The position numbers and the translations under genes were made by a program. The notes beneath the pieces were generated by a model that saw only the letters and a list, made by a program, of their open reading frames with translations, did no database searches and was not told where the DNA came from. This document shows, piece by piece, positions 35,011 to 44,812 of a DNA stretch of 64,000 bases (positions are counted from its first letter, which is position 1; every line of letters begins with the position of its first letter). The DNA is from Paraburkholderia sp. BL10I2N1. Lineage in GTDB: Bacteria > Pseudomonadota > Gammaproteobacteria > Burkholderiales > Burkholderiaceae. The DNA lies in contig NZ_SNWA01000001.1 of NCBI RefSeq assembly GCF_004361815.1, positions 1,302,001-1,366,000 of the forward strand, in the 5' to 3' direction.

Positions 35011-37497
35011 TCACGCCGCGGTGGCTGCTTCGGCGACACCGGCGCAGTACCGGGCCCACATGCCCTGGAAGGCGTCGTCGAGATTGCGGGCGAAACGCTG
35101 TGCATCGCATAGCGGCGAGGCCAGCACCTGCGCGCGCAGGCCCGCCCGCAGCACGCGCAGACGCTCGCGGTCCGCAGAGAACGCCACGGCCCTGGCGATG
35201 TAGTCCTCCTCGTTTTCGGCGATCCAGTCTTCGAGACCCGCCGTGTGCAGCAGGCTCTCGCAGATGTGGGTGACGAACCGGTCGCCTTTCATGCACAGTA
35301 CCGGCGAGCCCATCCAGAGGGCTTCGGCAGTCGTGGTACCCCCCGGATAGGGAAACGGGCTCAGCGTGATGTCCACGCGATTGTAGGCATTGAGATACTC
35401 CGCACGCGGCGAGCCGGCTTCAAGGATCAGCCGCCCCGCGTCGATGCCATGTGACGCAAAGCGTGCCACCGTCGAGCGCCAGATGTCTTTCACATTGCTC
35501 CCCGGCGACTTCAGGAACAGCCGCGAGCCTGGCACCGCATGCAGCAGGCGGGACCAAACGGCAATGACGTTATCGTTCAGCTTGATATGCTTGCCAAAGC
35601 AGCCAAAGGTCACACCGTCATTCGTAAGCATCGGCAGCGGACCGATCTTCACCTCGGGCTCGGGCGGCGTGAAACACAGATAGCTGTCCGGCAGGCGCCA
35701 GGGCTTCTCCACGAAGTGCGATGCCTCCGACTCCGGCAACACGTGACGGTCCCCCAGAACATAGTCGATGGCCTTGCAGCCCGTGGTCGCAAAAAAACCG
35801 ATCCACGTCACCTGTACCGGCGCCGGCTTCCACGCGAACACGGGAATTCCGGTGAAGGCCGTATGTCCGGACAGATCGACCAGAATATCGATTCGATCGT
35901 CGTAGACCTTTTGCGCGGCCGCTTCAGTGCTCAGGTGATGCAGCGCGTGCCACCCGGAAAAATACGGCTTGAGGCGTGCAGTGATGTCGTCTTCGATCTC
36001 GCAGGTCGAGTAGGCGACCAGTTGTACGCGCGCGGAGTCGAGGTGCGCGCAGACAGATTCAAGAAAGATGCCGATCGGGTGCAATCTCAGGTCGCCGGAC
36101 ATGAAGCCCACCCGCAGCGGGCGCGCCTCCCCGCTCACGGGCGGCGAATGACGCCAGGGCCTCGCGTGTTCGGCCATCAGGTCGCCGAAACGGACCGCTT
36201 CTTCATGGAACGCTTCCACCGAGGTATTCGGTGAACCCGCGAGATTGAACAGCAGGCGGTTATAGGCCTCTACTCGATCTGGCGCAAGCTGGATCGCCTG
36301 GCGGTAAACAGCGGCCGATCTGACGAGGTCGCCTTGCGCGCGCAGAATGTCACCGAGATTGATGTACATCCGCGCAGTCGGCATGACGAGCGACATGGCC
36401 TTGTTGCTGCTTACCATCGCTTCTTCGAGCTTCTCCAGCTTGAGCAGCACCGTCGTCAGTTCGTCTTGCACGACGGCATCGTCAGGGTTGAGCTCGAGCG
36501 CATAGCGGTAACTCAGCTCGGCCGCCTCATGCTTTTCGAGTTCGTGGTACGCATTGCCCAGATTGCTGTACGCCTCGCCCAGCCGGGGGTCGAGTTCGAG
36601 CGCGCGCTGGCACGACACGATTGCCGCGTCGTGTTTTTTCTGGCGCCTCAACGCGCCCCCCAGGTTGCAGTGCGCGATCGCCAGCTTCGGATCCAGCGCA
36701 ACGGCCGCCTCGAACTGCGTCACCGCCTCTTCGAGTTCGCCCGCATCGCGCAGCGCGCAACCCAGACTGTTGTGCGCGTTCGCGTCATCTCCACCCAGCC
36801 CGCGGCGCAGGCTCTCGATCGCCTCCGCCAGCGCGCCGCGCTCGCGCAGCGCCAGCCCCAGGCCGTGATGCGCCATGCGCAGCTGCGGCATCAGCGACAC
36901 CGCCCGCCGGTAGCTTGCGATCGCCTCATCGAGCCGCCCCTGCGCCCGCTGCACATTGCCCAGGTTGTTGTGCGCCTGCGCATACTCCGGCCGCAACACC
37001 ACCGCCTTGCCATAGCTGGCCGCCGCGGCCTCCAGCTCACCCAGGTCCTGCAGCGCATTGCCCAGGTTGTTGTAGGCCTCGGCGTACCCCGGGCGCAGCT
37101 CGATCGCCTGCGCGCAGCTGAGCATCGATGCCTGTGGCTGCCGCGCCTCGCGCAGCGCGTTACCCAGGTTGTTGTGCGCCTCCGGGTAATCCGGTTTTAA
37201 CGACACCGCCCGCCGGTAATGCTCGATCGCCTGTGCCAGCTGCCCACGCTCCAGCAGCATGTTGCCCAGATTGTTGTAATACGCCGGCTGCGGCTGCACC
37301 GCGATCGAGCGCTCCATCAGCCTGATGCCCACCTCGTGCTGCTGCACCTGACAGGCCAGCAGCCCCAGGTAATGCAGCGCATCCGCCTGCTCCGGCTGCA
37401 CCTGCAGGATCTGCTCGTACAGCCTCTTCGCCTCGGCCAGTTCGCCGGACCGGTGATGCGCCAGCGCTGCTTTCAGGGAGTGGGAAATATCTTGCAT
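35011..37497 (-). CDS. TPR-GT41 (OGT/SPINDLY-like) glycosyltransferase 2
   Basis: This 828-residue paralogue of the preceding gene has TPRs 1-400, then a GT41 domain from about 455 (RPLRVGFMSGDLRLHPIGIF) with DILVDLSGHTAFTG, FGCFGKHIK and GGTTTAEALWMGSPVLC (about 719). Its N-terminal 342 codons are nearly identical to gene 1 but the segment after them and most of the catalytic half are diverged, with only short conserved patches (DSYLCF; AFSADRERLRVLRAGLR). This implies the same TPR docking surface on two different catalytic heads. Gap to gene 1 is 60 bases; the C-methyltransferase gene lies 52 bases upstream. Confidence 0.88.
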   Translation of the reverse strand: MQDISHSLKAALAHHRSGELAEAKRLYEQILQVQPEQADALHYLGLLACQVQQHEVGIRLMERSIAVQPQPAYYNNLGNMLLERGQLAQAIEHYRRAVSLKPDYPEAHNNLGNALREARQPQASMLSCAQAIELRPGYAEAYNNLGNALQDLGELEAAAASYGKAVVLRPEYAQAHNNLGNVQRAQGRLDEAIASYRRAVSLMPQLRMAHHGLGLALRERGALAEAIESLRRGLGGDDANAHNSLGCALRDAGELEEAVTQFEAAVALDPKLAIAHCNLGGALRRQKKHDAAIVSCQRALELDPRLGEAYSNLGNAYHELEKHEAAELSYRYALELNPDDAVVQDELTTVLLKLEKLEEAMVSSNKAMSLVMPTARMYINLGDILRAQGDLVRSAAVYRQAIQLAPDRVEAYNRLLFNLAGSPNTSVEAFHEEAVRFGDLMAEHARPWRHSPPVSGEARPLRVGFMSGDLRLHPIGIFLESVCAHLDSARVQLVAYSTCEIEDDITARLKPYFSGWHALHHLSTEAAAQKVYDDRIDILVDLSGHTAFTGIPVFAWKPAPVQVTWIGFFATTGCKAIDYVLGDRHVLPESEASHFVEKPWRLPDSYLCFTPPEPEVKIGPLPMLTNDGVTFGCFGKHIKLNDNVIAVWSRLLHAVPGSRLFLKSPGSNVKDIWRSTVARFASHGIDAGRLILEAGSPRAEYLNAYNRVDITLSPFPYPGGTTTAEALWMGSPVLCMKGDRFVTHICESLLHTAGLEDWIAENEEDYIARAVAFSADRERLRVLRAGLRAQVLASPLCDAQRFARNLDDAFQGMWARYCAGVAEAATAA
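36472..37497. repeat. 1-kb direct repeat, copy B (TPR-coding)
   Basis: Partner of 33925-34950 in the same orientation. Recombination between the copies would delete 2547 bases and fuse the TPR half of gene 2 to the catalytic half of gene 1, leaving one intact gene. Confidence 0.93.
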
Positions 37498-37549
37498 GGC
37501 TCTGTCGGGGCGGCGCGCGGAAACGCCTCCCGCGGCACCGTCCGGTTGG

Positions 37550-38755
37550 TCAATAGGGGTGGGAGGCGGTGCCGAAGCTTACGAGTTCACCGTCGTGCTC
37601 GATCATCACGTCCAGCACCGTGATTCCTTCACGTGACATCTCGGCAATAATGTCACGCGCCCGCCACTGCGTGGGTATCACAATGACATCGACCGCAGAG
37701 TCCTTCAGCACGTCGCGGTACTGGATCTGCTGCCCGGTTCCCGGCACGTAGGTGCCAGCCTTGTGTGGATCAGAGTCGACAACCAGCGGAAAGCGCAGGG
37801 CGTCGGCGCCGAATTGATGGATGAAGGCTGCGGCCTTCCCCGTCCCTCCCCAGATTGCGACGCGTTTGCCCGATGCCGAAATCGCCGACAGTTGCTGCGC
37901 GATGGTCTTGCGGCTTGTCACCGTGCGCGCTGCGAAACGGGCCGCGGCTTCGGCACGTACGCGCGACTGCGTAGAGACGCCGAGCCTGACAAGCGCGTAG
38001 ACAACTTCGCCGTCGTAGCCGTGTTCGAGCGTGACGACCTCGCCCGCACGCGACATCAACGCACGGAACGACTCGGTGGTGAAATGCGACACATGCTCGT
38101 AGAAAAAATCAGCGAGCCGGCTGGTTTCGAAGACACGGTCAATACACGGCACTTCAGCGAACAGCCAGCATTCCTTGCCCTGCATGGCCGCGCCCCACGC
38201 AAGCGCTTCCAGCAGCTTCGCCGGTTCGGTGAGGTGTTCAAGCACGTGACGAATCACGACGGCGTCGGGCGTGAAAGTAGCCATGTCGACGAGCGGCTCG
38301 AACAGCCGCGCATGAAACTCGACACCGTTGCCCGTTTCGGGGCTCGCGTTCGGATCGAAGCCGACAAAACGGCCCGCCTCGCGCGCCTGCGCGAGCCCGC
38401 GCACGAAATGCCCTTCTCCGCAACCGATCTCGACGACTAGCGGTGCATCAGCCAGCCGGTTCAACAGCAGATCGCGCGTCTCCGCAAGATGGCCCTTCCA
38501 GATCGAGCCGTTGTTGAACATCCGGTTCGGATTGCTTTCGTAGGGAATCGCTTCGTAACGGAATTTGTGATTCCAGACATGCGAACAGGCCGGACATTGG
38601 ACGAAGTCCTGCGCATGGCGCGGCAACGCGCGTGCGCCTTCGGCCGACGTCGGCCAGGCGAGCGTCGCCAGGGTTTGCTCGCCGGCCGGAAAAAAGCGGG
38701 CTGCGACAAAGTGAGCGCAAACCGGGCAGCTCGCTGCCACCATATCGAGACTCAT
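37550..38755 (-). CDS. Sugar C-methyltransferase-like protein
   Basis: This is a 401-residue protein with the three-part layout of nucleotide-sugar C-methyltransferases (NovU/TylC3 type). The N-terminal zinc-binding region has CPVC (about 10) and CPAC (about 53). The SAM-binding Rossmann domain has [15 protein letters not shown] (about 105-120) and HVLEHL. The C-terminal Methyltransf_14-type domain has [18 protein letters not shown] and [17 protein letters not shown]. Family members transfer a methyl group from SAM to a carbon of an NDP-4-keto sugar. Its start overlaps the stop of the UDP-xylose-synthase-like gene by 4 bases, so the two are probably made together. Confidence 0.82.
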   Translation of the reverse strand: MSLDMVAASCPVCAHFVAARFFPAGEQTLATLAWPTSAEGARALPRHAQDFVQCPACSHVWNHKFRYEAIPYESNPNRMFNNGSIWKGHLAETRDLLLNRLADAPLVVEIGCGEGHFVRGLAQAREAGRFVGFDPNASPETGNGVEFHARLFEPLVDMATFTPDAVVIRHVLEHLTEPAKLLEALAWGAAMQGKECWLFAEVPCIDRVFETSRLADFFYEHVSHFTTESFRALMSRAGEVVTLEHGYDGEVVYALVRLGVSTQSRVRAEAAARFAARTVTSRKTIAQQLSAISASGKRVAIWGGTGKAAAFIHQFGADALRFPLVVDSDPHKAGTYVPGTGQQIQYRDVLKDSAVDVIVIPTQWRARDIIAEMSREGITVLDVMIEHDGELVSFGTASHPY

Positions 38756-39693
38756 GATGTCACCACCTTCCTGAAATATGCGATGGTCTCCTTCAGACCG
38801 TCTTCGAGTTCAATGCCGGGCTGCCAGTCGAGATGCCGGCGCGCCTTCGAGATGTCGGGCCGACGTTGAACAGGATCGTCCGGGGGAAGCGGACGGTACA
38901 CGAGACGGCTCTTCGAGCCGGTCAGACGCAGCACCGTTTCCGCCAGTTCCCGGATCGTGATTTCCGACGGATTGCCGACATTCACCGGGCCGACTTCGTC
39001 GTCCTGGTCCATCATCCGCAGCAGCCCTTCGACCAGATCATCGACGTAGCAGAACGAGCGGGTCTGGCTGCCATCGCCGTATAGCGTGATCGGTTCGCCC
39101 TTCAATGCCTGCATGATGAAGTTCGACACGACGCGGCCATCGTCAGGGCGCATGCGCGGTCCATAGGTGTTGAAGATCCGTACGATCCGGATGTCGACGC
39201 CGTGCTGCCGGTGATAGTCGAAAAATAGCGTTTCGGCGCAACGCTTCCCTTCGTCATAGCAGGCGCGCGGTCCGTTCGGATTCACATTGCCCCAGTAACT
39301 TTCCTGCTGCGGATGCTGCTGCGCATCGCCATAGACTTCGCTTGTCGATGCCTGCAGGATCCTGGCATTGCAGCGTTTGGCTAGCCCCAGCATGTTGATC
39401 GCGCCGAGGACCGCCGTCTTCACGGTGGAAACAGGATCGCTCTGATAGTGCACGGGACTCGCCGGACAGGCCATGTTGAACACGCGGTCCGCCTCGACGT
39501 AGAGGGGCAGCCACACGTCATGGCGAATCAGCTCGAAGTTCACCTCGCCGATCAGATGCTGGATGTTCTGCTTGCTGCCGGTATGAAAATTGTCGACGCA
39601 CATCACGTCGTGGCCGGCGCGCACCAGCCGCTCGCACAGGTGCGAGCCAAGAAAGCCGGCGCCGCCGGTAATCAGGATCGAGTCCGCGTTCAT
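38752..39693 (-). CDS. UDP-glucuronate decarboxylase (UDP-xylose synthase)-like
   Basis: This is a short-chain dehydrogenase-fold enzyme of 313 residues: NAD-binding [40 protein letters not shown], and catalytic YDEGKR (Tyr/Lys near 144-148) within [20 protein letters not shown]. This pattern is specific for UDP-xylose synthases, which oxidise and decarboxylate UDP-GlcA via UDP-4-keto-xylose. The ATG at 39693 overlaps the stop of GT41 gene 3 (ATGA) and its own stop overlaps the C-methyltransferase start. The triple coupling GT41-UXS-methyltransferase suggests one pathway. The frame to 39780 is not used. Confidence 0.88.
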   Translation of the reverse strand: MNADSILITGGAGFLGSHLCERLVRAGHDVMCVDNFHTGSKQNIQHLIGEVNFELIRHDVWLPLYVEADRVFNMACPASPVHYQSDPVSTVKTAVLGAINMLGLAKRCNARILQASTSEVYGDAQQHPQQESYWGNVNPNGPRACYDEGKRCAETLFFDYHRQHGVDIRIVRIFNTYGPRMRPDDGRVVSNFIMQALKGEPITLYGDGSQTRSFCYVDDLVEGLLRMMDQDDEVGPVNVGNPSEITIRELAETVLRLTGSKSRLVYRPLPPDDPVQRRPDISKARRHLDWQPGIELEDGLKETIAYFRKVVTS

Positions 39694-41570
39694 TGCGTCG
39701 ATTCCACACTGGCGACGTGTTGGGCCCACATCCCGTGAAGCGCGCTCTCGAGATTCCTCGCAAACCGCGGTGCATCGCACAGCGGCGACGCGAGAACCTG
39801 CTCGCGCAGACCCGCGCGCAGGGTTTTCAGGCGTTCGCGATCACCGGCAAAGGCTACTGCCCGGGCGATATAGTCTTCGTCGTCGTTGGCAATCCAGCCG
39901 CCGAGACCAGCCGAGTGCAACAGGCTTTCGCAGATGTGCGACAGGAAGCGGTCGCCGCGGCGACATAGCACCGGCACGCCCATCCACAAGCCTTCGGCCG
40001 TCGTGGTACCGCCCGCATACGGAAACGGGCTTAGCGTGATGTCGACGCGATTGAACGCCGCCAGATATTCGGCGCGGGGCGAATGGCCTTCCAGGATCAA
40101 TCGCGAAGCGGCGATTCCATGGGCGGCGAAACGACGGACGACTGCCTCGCGGACGTGCGCGACGTCGAGGTGTTCAGCCTTGAGGAACAGGCGCGATCCC
40201 GATACCGCCAGCAGCAGGCGGGACCATACGGCGATGACGGGGTCGGTCACCTTCGTCAGCTTGCCGAAGCTTCCGAACGTCACGTGGCCGTTGGCGAGCA
40301 TCGGCAGCGGCCCGACCTTGACGTCATCGCGCGGCGGCGTGAAGCACAGGTAGCTGTCAGGCAGGCGCCACGGCTTCTCGACGAAGTGCGCTTCTTCCGC
40401 AGCAGGCAACACGTGACGGTCGCCGAGCACATAGTCGATTGTGCGCAAACCCGTACTGGCAAAATAGCCAGGCCAGCTCACCTGTACCGGCGCGGGCTTG
40501 CGCGCGAAAAGTGGCAAACGGTTGTACGTGGTGTGGCCCGACGCATCGATGAGCACGTCGACGCGGTCGTCGCGAATCTTCCGCGCGGCCGCTTCGTCGC
40601 TCATGCCGGCAATGCTCGTCCATGCGGCAAAGCGCGGCATGATGCGGTACGTCAGTTCGTCTTCGAGCACGCGCGTCGGGTAGGCGAAGAGTTCGACGCG
40701 CGCCGGATCAAGATTCGCTACGACGCTTTCCAGAAAGTACCCGACCGGGTGCTTCTTGAGATCGCCCGAGACGACGCCGACGCGCAACGGCCGTGCCGTT
40801 CGCGGTCCGATATCCACCAGCCAGTCCGACGAGGGTTTCACCTGCGCGCCAGCGCTTTGCGCAAAGCGCTGCGCCTCGTCCAGGTACTCTGCTACCGACA
40901 GGTCGTGTCTATAGTTCAGAGCGAACAGCAGATTGCTGCGCGGCGCGGCGAAATCCGGTCGCAGCGAAATGGCTTGACGGTATGCCTCGATAGCGGCATC
41001 GAGTTCGTCGAGTTCCATCAGCGTGTTCGCGAGGTTGTTGTATGCCTGCCCGTGCTCCGGCTGCAGGCTGAGGACGTCGCAAAACGCCTGCGCCGCCGCT
41101 TCATACTCCTTGAGGGCACGCAGCGCATTGCCAAGATTGTTATGCGCGTCGACATAGTCCGGCTGCAGCGCTAACGCCTGGCGGAAACACTCGGCGGCGG
41201 CTGCAGGCCGATTGTGTGTCTGCATGACGTTGCCAAGGTTGTAGTAGTAGATCGCCTGCGGGTTGCTGGAGATCGCCGCCATGATCAGCTCAGAGGCGGT
41301 GTCGTATTGCCCGAATTGATGCGCGATAAGTCCCAGCAGGTGCTGTGCGTCCGCATGGTCCGGGTGGGTCGAGAGAATTTGCCGATAGAGCGTCTCGGCC
41401 TCGTCGAGGCGATCGGCCTGATGATGCTCGAGCGCGGTCTGGAGTGCGGCTTCCAGCGGCACCGTCAGCGGTGCGGGCGTTATGGCGGAGATCGCCGGCG
41501 ACGGCATACGCAGCCAGGAGGCACCGCCGCCTTCGAGCGGTGACGGGTCGTGATGACCGAGGTCGTTCAT
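39690..41570 (-). CDS. TPR-GT41 glycosyltransferase 3 (short)
   Basis: This 626-residue member is shorter than the others because it has only about six TPRs (about 30-240). The GT41 domain starts at about 262 ([20 protein letters not shown]) with [35 protein letters not shown] and [17 protein letters not shown] (about 520). The N-terminal 30 residues are unrelated to the paralogues. Start and stop overlap neighbouring genes by 4 bases on both sides (GT41 gene 4 and the UXS-like gene). The catalytic half is closest by eye to gene 2. Confidence 0.87.
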   Translation of the reverse strand: MNDLGHHDPSPLEGGGASWLRMPSPAISAITPAPLTVPLEAALQTALEHHQADRLDEAETLYRQILSTHPDHADAQHLLGLIAHQFGQYDTASELIMAAISSNPQAIYYYNLGNVMQTHNRPAAAAECFRQALALQPDYVDAHNNLGNALRALKEYEAAAQAFCDVLSLQPEHGQAYNNLANTLMELDELDAAIEAYRQAISLRPDFAAPRSNLLFALNYRHDLSVAEYLDEAQRFAQSAGAQVKPSSDWLVDIGPRTARPLRVGVVSGDLKKHPVGYFLESVVANLDPARVELFAYPTRVLEDELTYRIMPRFAAWTSIAGMSDEAAARKIRDDRVDVLIDASGHTTYNRLPLFARKPAPVQVSWPGYFASTGLRTIDYVLGDRHVLPAAEEAHFVEKPWRLPDSYLCFTPPRDDVKVGPLPMLANGHVTFGSFGKLTKVTDPVIAVWSRLLLAVSGSRLFLKAEHLDVAHVREAVVRRFAAHGIAASRLILEGHSPRAEYLAAFNRVDITLSPFPYAGGTTTAEGLWMGVPVLCRRGDRFLSHICESLLHSAGLGGWIANDDEDYIARAVAFAGDRERLKTLRAGLREQVLASPLCDAPRFARNLESALHGMWAQHVASVESTQ

Positions 41571-43729
41571 GGTGAAATGTGCCCCGTGTGATTCGGGGCG
41601 TTCTCTGGTGGGCGTCGCTCTGTGTTAACGACTTTTTGGGCACCCGCTTGAGGGCGCGGACGGGCCTGGGCACCAGCAACGTACTGGCGCCACATGCCCC
41701 TGAATGCCGCTTCGAGGTTTCGCGCAAAGCGCGACGCATCGCAAAGCGGCGACGCAAGAAGTTGCTGGCGCAGACCCGCTCGCAGACGCTTCAGGCGGTC
41801 ATGCGCGGCGGCGAAGGTCACAGCTTTGACGACGTAGTCGTCGTCGTTGTGGGCGATCCACTGCGGCATGCCTGCGTTGTGCAGAATGCTTTCGCCGACA
41901 TGCGACAGAAACCGGTTGCCCCGGCGAGTCAGCACGGGCACACCCATCCACAACGCTTCGACGGTCGTCGTGCCGCCCGGGTACGGGAACGGGTCAAGCG
42001 CAATGTCCACCCGGTTGTAGGCGGCGAGCAGCGCGGCGCGCGGCGACTCCCCTTCGAGGATCAGACGCGCGTCATCGATGCCAAGCGCTGCGAATCGCGC
42101 GGCCGTGGCGCACTGCACGGACGGATCGTTGAGCTGCTTCGTCTTGAGGTAGAGCCGCGAACCCGGCACCGCGTGCAGCACACGTGCCCACAGGGCCACG
42201 ACGGCGTCGTTCAGTTTGACGAGATGGTTGAAGGAGCCGAACGTCACCGTACCGCTTGTCAGCATCGGCAACGGATCAGTGGCGATTTCCGGCTCTGGCG
42301 GCGTAAAGCAGAGATAGCTGTCCGGCAAACACCAAGGCAGTTCGACGAAGTGCGCCGTTTCGGTATCCGGCAGGACGTAACGGTCACCGAGCACGTAGTC
42401 GATCGACCGTAGACCCGTGGTCGCGAAGTAGCCCAGCCAGCTCACCTGAACCGGCGCGGGCTTCCAGGCGAACATCGATAGCCGGTTGTGATTCGTATGT
42501 CCGGACAGGTCGACCAGAATGTCGATGCGGTCCGCGCAGATCTGTTTGGCGCAGGCTTCGTCATCGCGTCCCGCCAGCAGATGCCATGCGGAGAAATGCT
42601 GCTTGAGCCGGGCCGTCAGGGCGTCTTCGTGAATTCGCGTCGGGTACGCGACGAGTTCGATCTGCGCCGTCTCCAGCCGGGCGACCACGTTTTCGAGGAA
42701 GAAGCCGACCGGATGCGTGTTCAGGTCGCCGGACACCAGACCGATGCGCAGACGGCGCTCTGCATCGCCCACCTCCGGTTCGTGCACAAACGGACGCGTC
42801 CGCACGATCTGCAGTTCGCCGAAGCGGCGCGCTTCGGCGAACTGATCGCCCGGCGGCACGTGCGGCAAAAAGTTGAGTTGCAGCAGCAGGTTGCTGTGCG
42901 CCTGAAACAGATCGGCATCAAGCGCGATCGCCTGACGAAAGCTGGCAACGGCGTCGTCGAGATAGCCCCGGTCACGCAGCACGTTGCCGAGGTTGTTGTG
43001 TATGGCTGCGACGCCGGGCTTCAATGCTATGGCACGGCGATAGCACGCCGTCGCCTCATCGAGCCGGCCCAGCTTTTCGAACAGGTTGCCGAGATTGTTG
43101 TGCGCCTCGGCGTAGTCCGGGCGCAACCCGAGCGCTTTCGCGTAGCTCTTCAACGCGGCGTCGTAGCTGCCATGATCCTTGAGCGCATTGCCGAGGTTGT
43201 TCCAGGCTTCCACGTAGTCCGGCCGGAGGGCAAGTGCGTTCGCACAGCTTTCCATCGAAGCGACAGGGTCGCCCGTTTCGCGCAGCGCGCTGCCAAGGTT
43301 GTTGTGCGCCTCGGCATAGTCGGGCCGGCGTGCGAGCGCCTCCCGATACGCGGCGATCGCGGCGCCCGGTTTGCCCTGTCTTGCCAGCACATTGCCCAGA
43401 TTGCTGTAGTACGTCGCATCCGGCAGCAAACGGATCGACCCTTCGATCCATTTCACGCCGGTTGCATGCTCGCCTGTATCGCAAAGGAGCAGACCGAGAA
43501 AATGCATCGCGTCGGCGTGTTCCGGATCGGCGGCGAGGATCTGGCGGTAGAGCAACGCGGCGTTATCGGTACGGCCCGCCCGATGGTGCGCAAGCGCGGT
43601 TTGCAGCAATGCAGCGTCGGCAACGGGCGAAGGCGCCGCGGCGGCGGCGAAAGCCGGCAGCAGCGCGCCATCCTGCGCGCCCTGTCCGCCGCTACCGTTC
43701 GCACAACCTTTGTCGCCCACTATGTCCAC
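41567..43729 (-). CDS. TPR-GT41 glycosyltransferase 4
   Basis: This 720-residue protein has about eight TPRs (about 35-300; YNNLG/HNNLG cores), then a GT41 domain from about 325 (RRLRIGLVSGDLNTHPVGFF) with [40 protein letters not shown] and [17 protein letters not shown] (about 586). Its catalytic half resembles gene 1 (DPFPYPGGTT) more than genes 2 and 3 (LSPFPY). It heads the coupled block of GT41 gene 4, GT41 gene 3, UXS-like and C-methyltransferase. A hairpin (43756-43781) lies just upstream. Confidence 0.87.
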   Translation of the reverse strand: MDIVGDKGCANGSGGQGAQDGALLPAFAAAAAPSPVADAALLQTALAHHRAGRTDNAALLYRQILAADPEHADAMHFLGLLLCDTGEHATGVKWIEGSIRLLPDATYYSNLGNVLARQGKPGAAIAAYREALARRPDYAEAHNNLGSALRETGDPVASMESCANALALRPDYVEAWNNLGNALKDHGSYDAALKSYAKALGLRPDYAEAHNNLGNLFEKLGRLDEATACYRRAIALKPGVAAIHNNLGNVLRDRGYLDDAVASFRQAIALDADLFQAHSNLLLQLNFLPHVPPGDQFAEARRFGELQIVRTRPFVHEPEVGDAERRLRIGLVSGDLNTHPVGFFLENVVARLETAQIELVAYPTRIHEDALTARLKQHFSAWHLLAGRDDEACAKQICADRIDILVDLSGHTNHNRLSMFAWKPAPVQVSWLGYFATTGLRSIDYVLGDRYVLPDTETAHFVELPWCLPDSYLCFTPPEPEIATDPLPMLTSGTVTFGSFNHLVKLNDAVVALWARVLHAVPGSRLYLKTKQLNDPSVQCATAARFAALGIDDARLILEGESPRAALLAAYNRVDIALDPFPYPGGTTTVEALWMGVPVLTRRGNRFLSHVGESILHNAGMPQWIAHNDDDYVVKAVTFAAAHDRLKRLRAGLRQQLLASPLCDASRFARNLEAAFRGMWRQYVAGAQARPRPQAGAQKVVNTERRPPENAPNHTGHISP

Positions 43730-43755
43730 TGCTCCTGTCCATCGCCATCGCTATC

Positions 43756-43781
43756 GCTAAAGCGCGTTGCCGCGCTTTAGC
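43756..43781. repeat. Inverted repeat upstream of GT41 gene 4
   Basis: GCTAAAGCGCG-TTGC-CGCGCTTTAGC is an 11-base perfect stem, 27 bases before the GT41 gene 4 start and 55 bases past the end of the upstream glycosyltransferase gene. No T-run follows on either strand, so it may be a leader hairpin or operator. Confidence 0.6.
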
Positions 43782-43835
43782 TGCCGAACACCGGGTCATA
43801 TCGATCAGACGGCTCGCCCCCCGGCGTGTGCATGC

Positions 43836-44522
43836 CTAGTCTGTGTACTTGTGCAGATAGCGCTGATACGCGTCGCGCCATGCGGGTGTACCGAATGCCC
43901 CGCCGCTTTCGTGAATAACGCTGATGGGCCACGTCCCCATCCGTAAGCCTTTCAGTTCGGCCTGCCGGCAGAAATCCATGTCGTAAAAGTGAAACGCGAA
44001 CTGCTCGTCGAAACCCAGACCGACTTCGTTCAGACGCTCGCTATCGGCCGCCAGCAGCAGCCCATCGAGAAGCTTGCACTCCAGCCCTGCGGGCCCGTAC
44101 ATGGACACGTCGCTACACGGGAAGCCCTTACCGTGGCCGACCACGCCGCTGAAGAAGCGCGGATCGTCGCGCGTGAAGCCCGGATCGACAAAGATCCAGG
44201 CCGGTTGACGCGGTACCCGGCGCGTGTTGCCCGCCAGACCGACCACGTCGAACTTGTCGACCGCCTCACGGATCCTGTCCATCCAGAAGAAGTCGGACAG
44301 GTAAATATCGTCATGGATGAAGACCAGGATCGCTGGATTGTCTTTCGCCTGCTGGATCGCCTTGTTGTAGATCGTCGAGAGGCCTGCCTTGTTGTTGTCG
44401 AAGAGGAGAAGCTGCGGCGGATTCCGGTAGCGACTGACCGTCAGCGAACGTCCCAATGCTGTCTTCTGCACGAAGTCGTCGTACGAGACACGGGTGCCGC
44501 AAACCAGTCGAATAGGCTTCAT
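43836..44522 (-). CDS. Small GT2-like glycosyltransferase (StrF type)
   Basis: This 228-residue protein resembles the Glyco_tranf_2_5/StrF-like glycosyltransferase family. It starts MKPIRLVCGTRVSYDDFVQK, has VFIHDDIYL (candidate DxD-type metal site, about 68-76), the acceptor-region segment FHFYDMDFCRQAELKGLRMG, and a C-terminal HESGGAFGTPAWRDAYQRYL. The ATG at 44522 has no clear ribosome site, but upstream frame residues look non-coding. It is separated by 290 gene-free bases from the WbqC-like gene upstream. The sugar and acceptor are unknown. Confidence 0.75.
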   Translation of the reverse strand: MKPIRLVCGTRVSYDDFVQKTALGRSLTVSRYRNPPQLLLFDNNKAGLSTIYNKAIQQAKDNPAILVFIHDDIYLSDFFWMDRIREAVDKFDVVGLAGNTRRVPRQPAWIFVDPGFTRDDPRFFSGVVGHGKGFPCSDVSMYGPAGLECKLLDGLLLAADSERLNEVGLGFDEQFAFHFYDMDFCRQAELKGLRMGTWPISVIHESGGAFGTPAWRDAYQRYLHKYTD

Positions 44523-44812
44523 AAAAGGAAAATCCAGGAAAAAACGAACGATCCAGTCTCGTCGGGTCGAGTACGTAGAGGCGGAGCGGGAGGCACTGCA
44601 CGACCACAAGGCCGCCGCCCACTGTCAACATCTCCACTCGCCGATAACGACGCCTGATGCTGGCGTTGTGACCGCGATGATTGAATCTTGCGGGTTATTG
44701 TGGCCGCGACCGCAGGATCCTGATCAATGGATCAAGCCGCGTAAATGGTCGCTATTCCGCGTACTGTCGTTGCGCCCAGCCGGCGGCGACAGCACGCTCG
44801 CGGAAAGTTGAT

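Noticed and set aside
33925-37497. Periodic repeats considered as a CRISPR-like or tandem array
   Set aside because: The periodicity is about 102 bases, in frame, and encodes TPR units; there are no unique spacers.
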